DNA of 51,402 nucleotides from a virus: the IMG/VR virus record IMGVR_UViG_3300044977_000142, positions 1-51,402 of that record. One strand, 5' to 3'. A program made the translations under genes and the position numbers. Every line of letters begins with the position of its first letter. Within the stretch, counting starts at the first letter, position 1. Below are positions 30,288 through 37,245 of the stretch, one piece after another. The notes beneath the pieces were generated by a model, which worked only from the letters and a program-made list of their open reading frames with translations, ran no database searches and was not told the origin of the DNA.

Positions 30288-30807
30288 GCAACTCGCCATC
30301 GATTTGCCGCCAGTGCTAGACGCTTGCTGCGGCCCGCGCCTCTTCTGGTTCGATAGAAGCGATCCCCGGGCATTGTTCATTGACAACCGCCGCGAGACGC
30401 ATCCGATTGATGTGGGGACTCCGGGAACCGTCGGGCGCAGCCCCATCGTGATCGATCCCGATCAGCTCGCGGACTTCACAAACATGCCGTTCGCGGACGA
30501 GTCCTTCCACCTGGTCGTGTTCGATCCACCCCACGTCCAGCGGAAAGAGGCTCGAGGAATCGTGACGCGCAAGTATGGGGTTCTGAATGGCGACTGGCGC
30601 GAAATGCTGCGGGCGGGATTCGCCGAATGCTTCCGGGTCCTGAAGCCCAACGGCACGCTGGTGTTCAAATGGGCCGAGTCGCAATTCAAGATCGGCGAGA
30701 TCCTTGCCCTCACTCCCGAGAAGCCGCTATTCGGTCACCACACCGGGAAGACAACCCACTGGGCGGTATTTATGAAACATCGCACATCCGGAGCGGAGCA
30801 AACATGA
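30280..30807 (+). CDS. SAM-dependent methyltransferase, probably DNA
   Basis: 175 residues. Motif I VLDACCGPRLFWFDRSD near 12-28, an acidic loop near IDPDQLADFTNMPFADESFH, and motif IV LVVFDPPH near 78-85 (a DPPx motif used by N6-adenine and N4-cytosine methylases). The C-terminal part has VLKPNGTLVFKWAESQFK. Small phage methylases of this kind often modify DNA against restriction. Target sequence unknown. The gene overlaps both neighbours. Confidence 0.75.
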   Translation: MIEQLAIDLPPVLDACCGPRLFWFDRSDPRALFIDNRRETHPIDVGTPGTVGRSPIVIDPDQLADFTNMPFADESFHLVVFDPPHVQRKEARGIVTRKYGVLNGDWREMLRAGFAECFRVLKPNGTLVFKWAESQFKIGEILALTPEKPLFGHHTGKTTHWAVFMKHRTSGAEQT

Positions 30808-31049
30808 TGGGACTCTGTCGCGGCTTGGCTTATCAGGCGATCGTCGAAGCCGCTAAGGAGCCGTGGCGTGAACGGTGGTTCGGCTGGTGGCAATCTAACG
30901 AGACCTTCGGCGTCATCCCGAGCCGAGCCATGGTGGGCGATTGCTTCCGCGACGATCCAGCAACCTATTTTCCGGTGTCATTCCGGTACCTTGAATTGCT
31001 GGATGAGTGCCCGCTTCGAATGCAACATCCTAGTGCGACCCGTGAGTAA
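30804..31049 (+). CDS. Hypothetical protein
   Basis: 81 residues from the ATG at 30804 (overlap with methyltransferase stop). Trp-rich helical part (EPWRERWFGWWQSNETFG), then FRDDPATYFPVSFRYLELLD. Function unknown. Confidence 0.65.
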   Translation: MMGLCRGLAYQAIVEAAKEPWRERWFGWWQSNETFGVIPSRAMVGDCFRDDPATYFPVSFRYLELLDECPLRMQHPSATRE

Positions 31050-31203
31050 TTGGCCCAATGCCGTCGTGTTCGGGTTGGCTGTCCTCGGCGCCCTCCAGGT
31101 GCTGCGGGCGCTGGTCAGCCTCATCTTTTGCCATTGCGGAAAGCCGGTACTCTGGTGCAGATACGCGATGTGGCGCGAACTGAGGAAACATCACAATGGA
31201 TGA
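31042..31203 (+). CDS. Small membrane protein
   Basis: 53 residues from a GTG at 31042 that overlaps the upstream stop. One transmembrane segment (NAVVFGLAVLGALQVLRALV) with CHCGKPVLWC after it, a possible metal or disulfide set. An ATG at 31003 in the same frame is an alternative start. Function unknown. Confidence 0.6.
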   Translation: MSNWPNAVVFGLAVLGALQVLRALVSLIFCHCGKPVLWCRYAMWRELRKHHNG

Positions 31204-31399
31204 GCAGTTACAACCCTTCGACTGGTGGCACAGCGGACGCTATTGGTACTGCGCTCTCCAGCGTCCGGGCGGGAAGTCAGTTAGCGGCTGCGGCCCGACG
31301 AAGCCTCAAGCGGTTCTCGATGCCCGGCGCGAGTTGCAGAAGCGAGAGTCCAAAAGAACTCATCACAGCGCATCAACAGTTACAACGGAGAAAATATGA
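31196..31399 (+). CDS. Small basic hypothetical protein
   Basis: 67 residues. Aromatic start (QPFDWWHSGRYWYCALQRPG) and a helical basic end (AVLDARRELQKRESKRTHH). Function unknown. Confidence 0.65.
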   Translation: MDEQLQPFDWWHSGRYWYCALQRPGGKSVSGCGPTKPQAVLDARRELQKRESKRTHHSASTVTTEKI

Positions 31400-31692
31400 G
31401 CGAAAATCAACGAGCGTTAGCGAAAGACGAACCCCTGATGGTGGCTTGGGAGGCATACAAGGCGACGCCGGCTTTTGCCAGCACTCTCACGTGGGCACAG
31501 CACTGTGCCATTCAGCCACGTCAGGATGGAACCTTGGCGATCACTCACCCGAGCACCGAGGGTTCGCTGTGGGGCGCCTTTATGGCGGGTTGGAAATCTG
31601 GAGCACAGGCCATTTGCGAGCATCCTGACATAAAGGTTTTCAGCAATGGAGTGTCGGCTTGCAAAACCTGTGGCAAAGAGGCTCCGCTCTAA
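31396..31692 (+). CDS. Hypothetical protein with C-terminal Cys motif
   Basis: 98 residues. LMVAWEAYKATPAFASTLTW, a strand part QDGTLAITHPSTEGSLW, and a C-terminal CEHPDIKVFSNGVSACKTCG, a ribbon-like C-x(3)H...CxxC site. Function unknown. Confidence 0.65.
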   Translation: MSENQRALAKDEPLMVAWEAYKATPAFASTLTWAQHCAIQPRQDGTLAITHPSTEGSLWGAFMAGWKSGAQAICEHPDIKVFSNGVSACKTCGKEAPL

Positions 31693-31707
31693 CCGTGTCA
31701 CCGGATC

Positions 31708-31884
31708 ATGGCCAAGCGAAAGTCTGAAGCCAGAACCCACGCCGACGTGAAGGAACTCTTCGCGGCTATGGGCATGAAAGAGCCGTGTGAGCTGTGCAGC
31801 GAGCCGAACTGGGATATTTATCATCCGCCGGAGAGACCGTGTCCAAAGAAACCGCCCCAACCTGCGCCACCGGAAAAACCATGA
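31708..31884 (+). CDS. Short Pro/Cys-rich protein
   Basis: 58 residues, ending where the next ATG overlaps its TGA. A basic helix (KSEARTHADVKELFAAMGMK), then CELCSEPNWDIYHPPERPCP and a Pro-rich end. Possible zinc site. Function unknown. Confidence 0.6.
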   Translation: MAKRKSEARTHADVKELFAAMGMKEPCELCSEPNWDIYHPPERPCPKKPPQPAPPEKP

Positions 31885-32198
31885 ACCCTATCGCGCTACG
31901 TCTGAGTGCCATGTCTCTCGAACTCGAAGGCTGCGGCATGCCGGAGATTGTCGAGGCCCTGCAGATCGCCGAGCGCGAGATACTTCGGCTTGAGGAGCGA
32001 AAAGTCCCTGACGCGATGGTGGACAGGTTTCTCTCGTGGCCACTCCCCAGGAGCGTGTGCTCGGACACCTGCTGCAGTGATTCGAAGTATCAGTTCCCAC
32101 GTTACGGGACAAGCTTACTTTCAGCGACTGAGGCGCGAGCAATGCTGGAGCATGTGTTAGGCGCTGACCCCACGCCAGCGAGTCAGGAGAAGCCGTGA
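31881..32198 (+). CDS. Hypothetical protein
   Basis: 105 residues from the ATG at 31881 (ATGA overlap). Helical start (LRLSAMSLELEGCGMPEIVE), then LPRSVCSDTCCSDSKYQFPR and TEARAMLEHVLGADP. A Cys group in the middle may bind metal. Function unknown. Confidence 0.65.
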   Translation: MNPIALRLSAMSLELEGCGMPEIVEALQIAEREILRLEERKVPDAMVDRFLSWPLPRSVCSDTCCSDSKYQFPRYGTSLLSATEARAMLEHVLGADPTPASQEKP

Positions 32199-32584
32199 AG
32201 CGATATCGAATCGACTTCAGCTACGGCCGCTATTTTTTCGACGAGCGTGTCGATGGTGACTGGGTCCGCTTCGAGGATCACGAGGCCGTTCTCGAAGCGG
32301 CTCACAGAGCCCAACGTGAGGCGGAAACCGAGACCGGCCGAGCGCTCGCCGCGCATGCGATTGAGGCCGCCCAACTTCGCGGCACCCTCTCCCTCGCCGA
32401 GGAAGGGCTGGCGAACTACGCGCAGGAGAATGAGCGGCTGAGGGTGGCCAGCACCCGTCTTATCGTTGCGATGCGCCGCGATAATTGGCCGGGAAAGGAT
32501 CACGGGTATGTGCGCGAATTGGCTGCTCTCGTGAGGATGCCAGCGGAACCACAGACGGCGGAGCATGGAGAAAAACATGAGTGA
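32195..32584 (+). CDS. Charged helical hypothetical protein
   Basis: 129 residues from the GTG at 32195. A beta start (RYRIDFSYGRYFFDERVDG), then a long coiled-coil stretch (VLEAAHRAQREAETETGRA and more) to about residue 85. Function unknown; overlap with both neighbours. Confidence 0.65.
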   Translation: MKRYRIDFSYGRYFFDERVDGDWVRFEDHEAVLEAAHRAQREAETETGRALAAHAIEAAQLRGTLSLAEEGLANYAQENERLRVASTRLIVAMRRDNWPGKDHGYVRELAALVRMPAEPQTAEHGEKHE

Positions 32585-32843
32585 AGCCCTAGAACGAGCC
32601 CTGCGCGAAGTCGCCGAAACGACCCGCGAGATCGCCTACGAGGATGCGAACGAACCTTACACCCGCGACCTGCGAGAGGCGTCCGAGCTAATCCGGGTAC
32701 TCGGGCGGCTGATGGCCGGGAAGTCGGTTCACGAGGCGTTTGGTGCGCCCGGGGACTGGGGCTATGGCACGCCAATTGGTGACGCGCTGCTCGAAGTCTA
32801 TAAAGCGAATCACGGTACCGATAAACTTGCAAATAGGACTTGA
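32577..32843 (+). CDS. Hypothetical protein
   Basis: 88 residues from the ATG at 32577; GGAGAAAAAC places a good ribosome site before it. Helical: LERALREVAETTREIAYEDA, then LIRVLGRLMAGKSVHEAFG. Function unknown. Confidence 0.65.
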   Translation: MSEALERALREVAETTREIAYEDANEPYTRDLREASELIRVLGRLMAGKSVHEAFGAPGDWGYGTPIGDALLEVYKANHGTDKLANRT

Positions 32844-32887
32844 CGGCACACTATGGCCTAATCGCTCCACTGAAACGGGAGACGAAC

Positions 32888-33100
32888 ATGGCCAAGGCAG
32901 TACAGACCTACACCGGATACACGATGGACTTCACCAGCCAGATCCAGTTTGCCGAGACGGCCGATGGCCGGGTGTTCAAGCGCAGCCAGTTCCGGGACCC
33001 GCGCTACGGCTACAAGTGGGCTGCCTGGCGCGAGACGGTAAAGGCGGCGATTGAGGGGAAGCATCCCCAAGGCCCGCGGAACTGGAGGCTCCCGGCTTGA
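32888..33100 (+). CDS. Small basic hypothetical protein
   Basis: 70 residues from the ATG at 32888, preceded by GGGAGACGAAC. VQTYTGYTMDFTSQIQFAET is followed by RVFKRSQFRDPRYGYKWAA. Function unknown. It ends at the TTGA overlap with the HTH gene. Confidence 0.65.
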   Translation: MAKAVQTYTGYTMDFTSQIQFAETADGRVFKRSQFRDPRYGYKWAAWRETVKAAIEGKHPQGPRNWRLPA

Positions 33101-33285
33101 CCGGGGGCCAGCTCCAGCGGCTTCTGGACCAATCAGGCAAGAGTCAACGAGGTATGGCGAAGGAACTGGGAATCAGCGAGCGTAATATGCGACGGTACGT
33201 TGCCGGTGAACTGCCGGTCCCGCGCGTGGTGGAACTCGCTGTCCGGTGCCTTTGCTCACACTCCAACCAAACAGGTAGCAAATGA
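33097..33285 (+). CDS. HTH regulator with a TTG start
   Basis: 62 residues beginning at a TTG that overlaps the previous TGA (TTGA). LQRLLDQSGKSQRGMAKELG and ISERNMRRYVAGELPVP form an XRE-like helix-turn-helix with a recognition helix (SERNMRRYVAG). The tail is short. It could regulate this accessory operon or the host. Confidence 0.75.
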   Translation: MTGGQLQRLLDQSGKSQRGMAKELGISERNMRRYVAGELPVPRVVELAVRCLCSHSNQTGSK

Positions 33286-33536
33286 GACTCAACGTAGGTG
33301 ATCTAGCGATCGTCACCGCAAGCAAGTTCTATCCCGAGCGGGTCGGACAGATCGTGACAATTATCGAGCCCTACGAGAATCGCCTATGCAGACTGCCTGA
33401 CGGCTCGCAGCGCTGGATGCTCCGGTATAAGGTACGTCATGCAGACGGCGTCGAGGCTGCTTATAGCTTTCGCAATCTTGCTCCGCTGAGCGGCGCGCCG
33501 CGACAGGACGAGTCTGAAGAAGCGGCCACAGTTTAA
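33282..33536 (+). CDS. Small beta-barrel-like hypothetical protein
   Basis: 84 residues. VGDLAIVTASKFYPERVGQI followed by ENRLCRLPDGSQRWMLRYKV and VEAAYSFRNLAPL suggests an SH3/KOW-like small barrel. Function unknown. Confidence 0.7.
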   Translation: MRLNVGDLAIVTASKFYPERVGQIVTIIEPYENRLCRLPDGSQRWMLRYKVRHADGVEAAYSFRNLAPLSGAPRQDESEEAATV

Positions 33537-33552
33537 GACACGACCAACTAAC

Positions 33553-33645
33553 ATGAGAGTCCCGCCCTCGCGCCCGTGGTGTTCCTACGCACGGGGTCAT
33601 GCCCGTAGGGCGCGAGGGAATGGGCAACCGGATCAACCAACATGA
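33553..33645 (+). CDS. Doubtful 30-residue frame over an inverted repeat
   Basis: ATG at 33553, TGA overlapping the next ATG. The product is Arg/Pro-rich (RVPPSRPWCSYARGHARRAR). The frame is covered by the 11-base inverted repeat at 33565-33618, so the sequence may be there for its structure rather than to code. Kept only because its stop overlaps the next start. Confidence 0.25.
   Translation: MRVPPSRPWCSYARGHARRARGNGQPDQPT
33565..33618 (+). repeat. Perfect 11-base inverted repeat with a nested hairpin
   Basis: CCCTCGCGCCC (33565-33575) pairs with GGGCGCGAGGG (33608-33618). Inside lies ACGGG-GTCATG-CCCGT (33591-33606). The folded RNA would be a very stable stem with a side hairpin. It is not followed by a T run, so it is not a simple Rho-independent terminator; it could be an attenuator, an RNA-processing site or an unknown small RNA. 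Confidence 0.7.
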
Positions 33646-33755
33646 CCTCAGATCCCCAAATCCGCCGCCACATCAAACTCGTGATCGCACTCGGGCTCGC
33701 CCTAGGCGCCGCAAACGCCGTCCTGACGTGGCTCGCCCTGCGAAGGAACCCGTAA
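33642..33755 (+). CDS. 37-residue membrane peptide
   Basis: ATG at 33642; TAA overlaps the methyltransferase ATG by one base. RRHIKLVIALGLALGAANAV and LTWLALRRNP form one transmembrane segment with positive ends on both sides. The tight link to the next gene supports it. Function unknown. Confidence 0.55.
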   Translation: MTSDPQIRRHIKLVIALGLALGAANAVLTWLALRRNP

Positions 33756-34405
33756 TGGCTATGTTCGTCAACTCATCCCGCCGCCGACTCGAACTGGAGA
33801 ACGCCGCCTTCGCCCGCGCCACTCCCCGCAACGCCTGGGTCCTCGACGCCGGCTGCGGCGAAGCCCCCTATAGAGTCCTGTTCCCCCACTGCCTCTACGA
33901 ATCCGCCGACTTCTGCAGCGCGAATCGCCACTACGTGAAGCCAACCTACGAATGCGATCTGGCGCATATCCCCGTGAAGGATAATCGCTACGACACCGTG
34001 CTGTTCAATCAAGTCATGGAGCATTTGCCCGAACCCGCCAAGGTGCTCGCCGAGTTGTATCGCGTCATGAAGCCCGGCGCGCGGATGATCTACACGGCGC
34101 CGCTGTTCTTCGAGCCGCACGAGGAGCCCTATGATTTCTACCGCTACACGCAACACGGCGCGCGCCATTTGTTGGAGACAGCCGGCTTCGAGGTCGAGCG
34201 CATGGACTGGCTGGAGGGGTACTTCGGGACCGTGGCGTATCAGATGACCTGCATGGCCAAGTATCTGCCATGGGCGTTCGCGCCGGTCAAAATCGCGGCG
34301 GCAGCGGGCGCGGTGCTGTTCCACTGGCTGGAGATGCGGTGGAAGTATACGGGCGCGGGGCATCCTAAGAATTATGTGGCGGTGGTGAGGAAGGTGGGGA
34401 AGTGA
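33755..34405 (+). CDS. Class I SAM methyltransferase (Methyltransf_11 type)
   Basis: 216 residues from the ATG at 33755. Motif I VLDAGCGEAPYRVLF near 29-43, post-I DFCSANRHYVK, then CDLAHIPVKDNRYDTVLFNQ and VMEHLPEPAKVLAELYRVMK, a pattern of metabolite or sugar methyltransferases rather than DNA methylases (no DPPY). The C-terminal part has PYDFYRYTQHGARHLLETAG. The substrate is unknown; a small molecule, lipid or glycan is likely. Confidence 0.8.
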   Translation: MAMFVNSSRRRLELENAAFARATPRNAWVLDAGCGEAPYRVLFPHCLYESADFCSANRHYVKPTYECDLAHIPVKDNRYDTVLFNQVMEHLPEPAKVLAELYRVMKPGARMIYTAPLFFEPHEEPYDFYRYTQHGARHLLETAGFEVERMDWLEGYFGTVAYQMTCMAKYLPWAFAPVKIAAAAGAVLFHWLEMRWKYTGAGHPKNYVAVVRKVGK

Positions 34406-34581
34406 ATACATCGGAGACGGTGAGTTGCGCGTGCGTGCACCACGACGCAAAAATGTGCACTGCGATTCGCTACAACCGAGCCTATGACGCCGGTCTATCT
34501 GACGAGTCGGTTCTCGATGATGAGGAATGCGAGTGCGTCTGTCATCAGCCCGACCAAGATAAGCCGGAGGAATGGGTATGA
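34402..34581 (+). CDS. Cys/His-rich mini-protein
   Basis: 59 residues from the GTG at 34402 (GTGA overlap). CACVHHDAKMC near the start and CECVCHQ near residue 45 could form one zinc site. The rest is acidic. Stop overlaps the next start. Function unknown. Confidence 0.6.
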   Translation: MNTSETVSCACVHHDAKMCTAIRYNRAYDAGLSDESVLDDEECECVCHQPDQDKPEEWV

Positions 34582-34757
34582 CCGACACCAGTTTCGATGA
34601 GCGCCTATCCGAGCAGGTTCGTTCGGAGAATCATGCGTGTTCGGCCTGTTCTCTAATGCGCCGGATGCAACTGAATATCGCTCACCATCAACGACAGCAG
34701 CCAAAGCAGCAGTCCCAGCCAGCCCCACACCGGCTTGCTCGGCGGTCCTTGGAATAG
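34578..34757 (+). CDS. Last gene of the accessory operon, Gln-rich tail
   Basis: 59 residues from the ATG at 34578. NHACSACSLMRRMQLNIAHH includes a CxxC, and a Gln/Pro/Arg-rich tail follows. The last 105 bases are antisense to the membrane gene at 34653-34823, so the tail may be only partly meaningful. Confidence 0.5.
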   Translation: MTDTSFDERLSEQVRSENHACSACSLMRRMQLNIAHHQRQQPKQQSQPAPHRLARRSLE

Positions 34758-34823
34758 ACCGAAGGCGGCGAAGGCGAGACAAATCAGGGCGGCGATCTGC
34801 AGGAGCAGGGGGATGATGTTCAA
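34653..34823 (-). CDS. Small membrane protein, last gene of the late operon
   Basis: 56 residues from a TTG at 34823 with AGAGGT upstream. Two transmembrane segments are clear: IIPLLLQIAALICLAFAAFG and VWGWLGLLLWLLSLMVSDI, joined by a short Pro-rich loop. It overlaps the plus-strand gene at 34578-34757 by 105 bases, tail to tail. As last gene after the lysis genes it may act in lysis, but no holin signature is certain. Confidence 0.6.
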   Translation of the reverse strand: MNIIPLLLQIAALICLAFAAFGLFQGPPSKPVWGWLGLLLWLLSLMVSDIQLHPAH

Positions 34824-34868
34824 TTTGGCGTACCTCTGAAGAGGAACGCCGCCGAGGCTAAGTCGTTC

Positions 34869-35330
34869 CTAGCTGGTGACGATTGCACCAAGGGCACTGC
34901 AGACGATCGCCAGCGTCACGGGTTCAATTTTATTGACGGGAGAATACAGCGGCGGACAGATGCCAGCAGTCTCGAGGCACGCTGCGCCGAGTTCCGAGCA
35001 AAACCACGCATCCGGCTTGCGCCAGTCCCGATTCACGAGGAACGCGGCAATGCCCTCGACATCGTACGGCTTCCCCCGCTGCGCATACGCGAAATCCCAG
35101 AACGTCTTCTCCTGGGCCGGCGTCGTCGAGAAACTCATCCGGACGCGTCTGGCGAACTTTTCGTAGTCTGGGGCGCGAGACTGCACTCCCGGAGTCGGCG
35201 TGTCGCTGCGGGCTCCGTAGAGCCGCCCATCGGCCTCGACGAGGTCGACGTGGCTGAAGGGCCCGGCACCCCCCAATTCGATGATCAGCGATCCTAGATC
35301 GTTCTGGGCACTGAATTGCAGTGTGATCAA
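34869..35330 (-). CDS. Permuted papain-fold (NlpC/P60-like) amidase
   Basis: 153 residues from a TTG at 35330 that overlaps the upstream stop (an earlier TTG at 35342 is possible). FSHVDLVEADGRLYGARS near 25-42 has the His, and WFCSELGAACLETAG near 109-123 has the Cys of the permuted YiiX/YebB-like cysteine hydrolases, in the order His then Cys. These enzymes cut amide bonds in peptidoglycan or lipids. Located with the lysis genes, so a cell-wall role at lysis or entry is plausible. Confidence 0.7.
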   Translation of the reverse strand: MITLQFSAQNDLGSLIIELGGAGPFSHVDLVEADGRLYGARSDTPTPGVQSRAPDYEKFARRVRMSFSTTPAQEKTFWDFAYAQRGKPYDVEGIAAFLVNRDWRKPDAWFCSELGAACLETAGICPPLYSPVNKIEPVTLAIVCSALGAIVTS

Positions 35331-35545
35331 CGAGTGCCCCAAGGCAACGTCGGCGCCCCCACAGTCCCCTGCACATGTGCCTGCAGCGCGGCAACGAGGC
35401 TGTCAGCCGCTGCTTGGTGCTCAGGCGGAAGAGCATCCGACGACCTGTGACCCGGATGGCCCTTCAGGTACTCGACGAGATTGACGAACGTCCCGGTCTG
35501 CCCAATTAGCGCTGCGGCGAGTTGGACGATGAGGGCGATGGGCAT
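35327..35545 (-). CDS. Small protein with N-terminal membrane segment
   Basis: 72 residues. PIALIVQLAAALIGQTGTFV could be a signal anchor, followed by a polar linker and a helix AAADSLVAALQAHVQGTVG. Part of the lysis block; a spanin role is possible but no lipoprotein motif is visible. Confidence 0.65.
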   Translation of the reverse strand: MPIALIVQLAAALIGQTGTFVNLVEYLKGHPGHRSSDALPPEHQAAADSLVAALQAHVQGTVGAPTLPWGTR

Positions 35546-35549
35546 GAAA

Positions 35550-35876
35550 TCACCCGTGCGTAGAGGCGCTAGCGACCGGCGCGACGGCAGGAGCGGCCAC
35601 CGCAGACGGCGCGGATGCGATAGCCGCCTGCAGCTTCGTAATCCACGATGAGGTCGTCGCGGTGATCACGCTCTCCAATTCGCCGCCTTCGGCCGTGGCG
35701 AGCGCCGGCAACTGGAGCGCGAGCTCTCCCAGCAATTTGAGTTTCGCGCCGGGGTAGTTAGCGGCCCACAGCAACGGATTGGCACCCATGTCGGCCTCGA
35801 ACGCCTGAAATGCCTGCAGCGCAGAGATCAGTGACGGAGCGGCCGCAACGAGAGTTGGATTTGAAGCGGTAGTCAT
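35550..35876 (-). CDS. Ala-rich helical protein in the lysis block
   Basis: 108 residues, helical and Ala-rich (LISALQAFQAFEADMGAN, KLLGELALQLPALATAEGG, WITKLQAAIASAPS). No family recognised. It overlaps the neighbouring gene by one base (TAATG). Confidence 0.65.
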   Translation of the reverse strand: MTTASNPTLVAAAPSLISALQAFQAFEADMGANPLLWAANYPGAKLKLLGELALQLPALATAEGGELESVITATTSSWITKLQAAIASAPSAVAAPAVAPVASASTHG

Positions 35877-36115
35877 TATTTGACCTGCGGCGGTGAAAAA
35901 GGGGGCGGTGTGGTTTTAGCAGCGACAGCGGTATTGAAGGAATTCGAGACGGATTGCCCGCGCCAGAACGTTAATACTGCCGAGGCAGCCAGCCAGTATT
36001 TCATCTGGTGGTCGGGGATGACGCCCGTCATGCCGCAGAGCAGTGCGACGGTTCCTTGTGCGATGCCCAGGATTCGGGTCGCGTATGAGCTGAGGAAGAC
36101 GAGCGTTGCTTGCAT
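35876..36115 (-). CDS. Holin candidate (two membrane segments)
   Basis: 79 residues. Two probable membrane segments (about 10-32, ILGIAQGTVALLCGM; and about 38-56, MKYWLAASAVLTFW) and a Pro-rich tail. It lies next to the lysozyme-like gene, as class II holins do. The assignment is by topology and place only. Confidence 0.55.
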   Translation of the reverse strand: MQATLVFLSSYATRILGIAQGTVALLCGMTGVIPDHQMKYWLAASAVLTFWRGQSVSNSFNTAVAAKTTPPPFSPPQVK

Positions 36116-36126
36116 GCCGCCCTAGC

Positions 36127-36471
36127 TTACGCCTGCTGCAGAGCTTCTGTCACCGTCGCCGTCGCGGGCAGCCCCAAACCGTCGCAGACGTACTTCAAGT
36201 ACTGCGCGGAATCGTTCTCTTCCGGTGGGGCGAACTCGTAGATGGCTTGCTGCAAGGTCAGGCCGCGCTGAGCGTAAAGCTGCAACTGGCGTTCGAGGTC
36301 AGCCCATCCATCGGCAGCGGTATCAATCTGTCCAATGGCATCGGGCGCATCGGCGGGATGAAAACTGTGTGGCGAGTGTCGTAGATCACCGGGGTTGTTA
36401 TCCCTTGTTGGTATATCACCGGGTATTCCATAGCCTTCCTCCTGCGCGATCAGTCTTGCGAGTTTGCTCAT
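36127..36471 (-). CDS. Lysozyme/transglycosylase-like endolysin
   Basis: 114 residues. KLARLIAQEEGYGIPGDIP has Glu residues at 11-12 in the position of a lysozyme-like catalytic acid, followed by RDNNPGDLRHSPHSFHP and GWADLERQLQLYAQRGLTLQ, a pattern of small phage muramidase-like proteins, and QYLKYVCDGLGLPATATV at the end. It starts at ATGA with the previous gene. It probably cuts peptidoglycan during lysis or entry. Confidence 0.7.
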   Translation of the reverse strand: MSKLARLIAQEEGYGIPGDIPTRDNNPGDLRHSPHSFHPADAPDAIGQIDTAADGWADLERQLQLYAQRGLTLQQAIYEFAPPEENDSAQYLKYVCDGLGLPATATVTEALQQA

Positions 36472-36674
36472 TTCGACGCCGCCTTTCCCTCAGCCAATCC
36501 TTCAGCATGAGAAGCCTTTGCCGTGGCGCTCACCAGGGCATCCTTCATACTGTTGGTCGCAACCTCAATCTTCTTGATGTTGAATCCGTTGCGCAGACTG
36601 AGGATCGCGCTGGTCAGCGACGTGACCGTAGCCCCAGATGCCGTAATGATCAGCGCGATCTCAGTGCCGGTCAC
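36468..36674 (-). CDS. Small membrane-associated coiled protein
   Basis: 68 residues from the GTG at 36674 overlapping the previous stop. A hydrophobic N-terminus (TEIALIITASGATVTSLTSA) and a charged helix (VSATAKASHAEGLAEGKAAS). Possibly part of the lysis set. Function unknown. Confidence 0.6.
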   Translation of the reverse strand: MTGTEIALIITASGATVTSLTSAILSLRNGFNIKKIEVATNSMKDALVSATAKASHAEGLAEGKAASK

Positions 36675-36871
36675 GTCTTGGCAGCCTCCAGAATGGCGTG
36701 CGCGACCGTCAGGACATCCGCGTTCGTGCGGCTCATCGGGTCCTTGGCATCGATCGCGTCCACTTTTGTCTTCGTAGCCGGCGTCAATGACGCGTAAAAC
36801 GAAGGATCGGTTACCGCTGTCAGAGCCGCTTTCGCACGCTGCTGAATAATTCCTCCACCGCCCATAGTCAC
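36671..36871 (-). CDS. Small hypothetical protein
   Basis: 66 residues from the GTG at 36871 (GTGA). Gly-rich start, then KAALTAVTDPSFYASLTPAT and VDAIDAKDPMSRTNADVLTV. Function unknown. Confidence 0.6.
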   Translation of the reverse strand: MTMGGGGIIQQRAKAALTAVTDPSFYASLTPATKTKVDAIDAKDPMSRTNADVLTVAHAILEAAKT

Positions 36872-37245
36872 TTTCCTTTCGGTTTGATGTTGAAAGATTT
36901 CGCGTCCGGGTCTCCTTGCGGGCCCCGGGTATAATCATCTGGCAGCACTAATCCTGATCGGTGGGCTACCACAGTCCAGTCATCGAGTTTAAGCTCGGTC
37001 ATTCTATACTGCCGCTGGAGGTCTTGCAGTTTCTCGTTCGTCGCGGCCGTGTCTCGTTGGAACTCACGTCCCAGTGCGGCCTGTTCGGAGAGATTCAGAC
37101 CCATGGCCACGCCACAAGCGCCGATCACACCGGCCAATACCACAATCACGGCCAGCGTGGGGCCTCCGATGTTGATGCTCACGGCTGATGAGCCTCCGGA
37201 GGGCGCTTGGGAATTGTCATCTCGAGATGATCCCAACCGCGTCAC
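36868..37245 (-). CDS. Spanin-like membrane protein
   Basis: 125 residues from the GTG at 37245 (overlap with upstream stop). One transmembrane segment (TLAVIVVLAGVIGACGVAMG, about 27-46) with a coiled coil after it (FQRDTAATNEKLQDLQRQYR) and a polar end. This is the layout of an inner-membrane spanin (Rz), but no partner o-spanin lipobox was found. A tail-associated membrane protein is an alternative. Confidence 0.55.
   Translation of the reverse strand: MTRLGSSRDDNSQAPSGGSSAVSINIGGPTLAVIVVLAGVIGACGVAMGLNLSEQAALGREFQRDTAATNEKLQDLQRQYRMTELKLDDWTVVAHRSGLVLPDDYTRGPQGDPDAKSFNIKPKGK

Noticed and set aside
34771-34823. Terminator between the two convergent operons
   Set aside because: No stem with a T run on either strand in 34750-34870.
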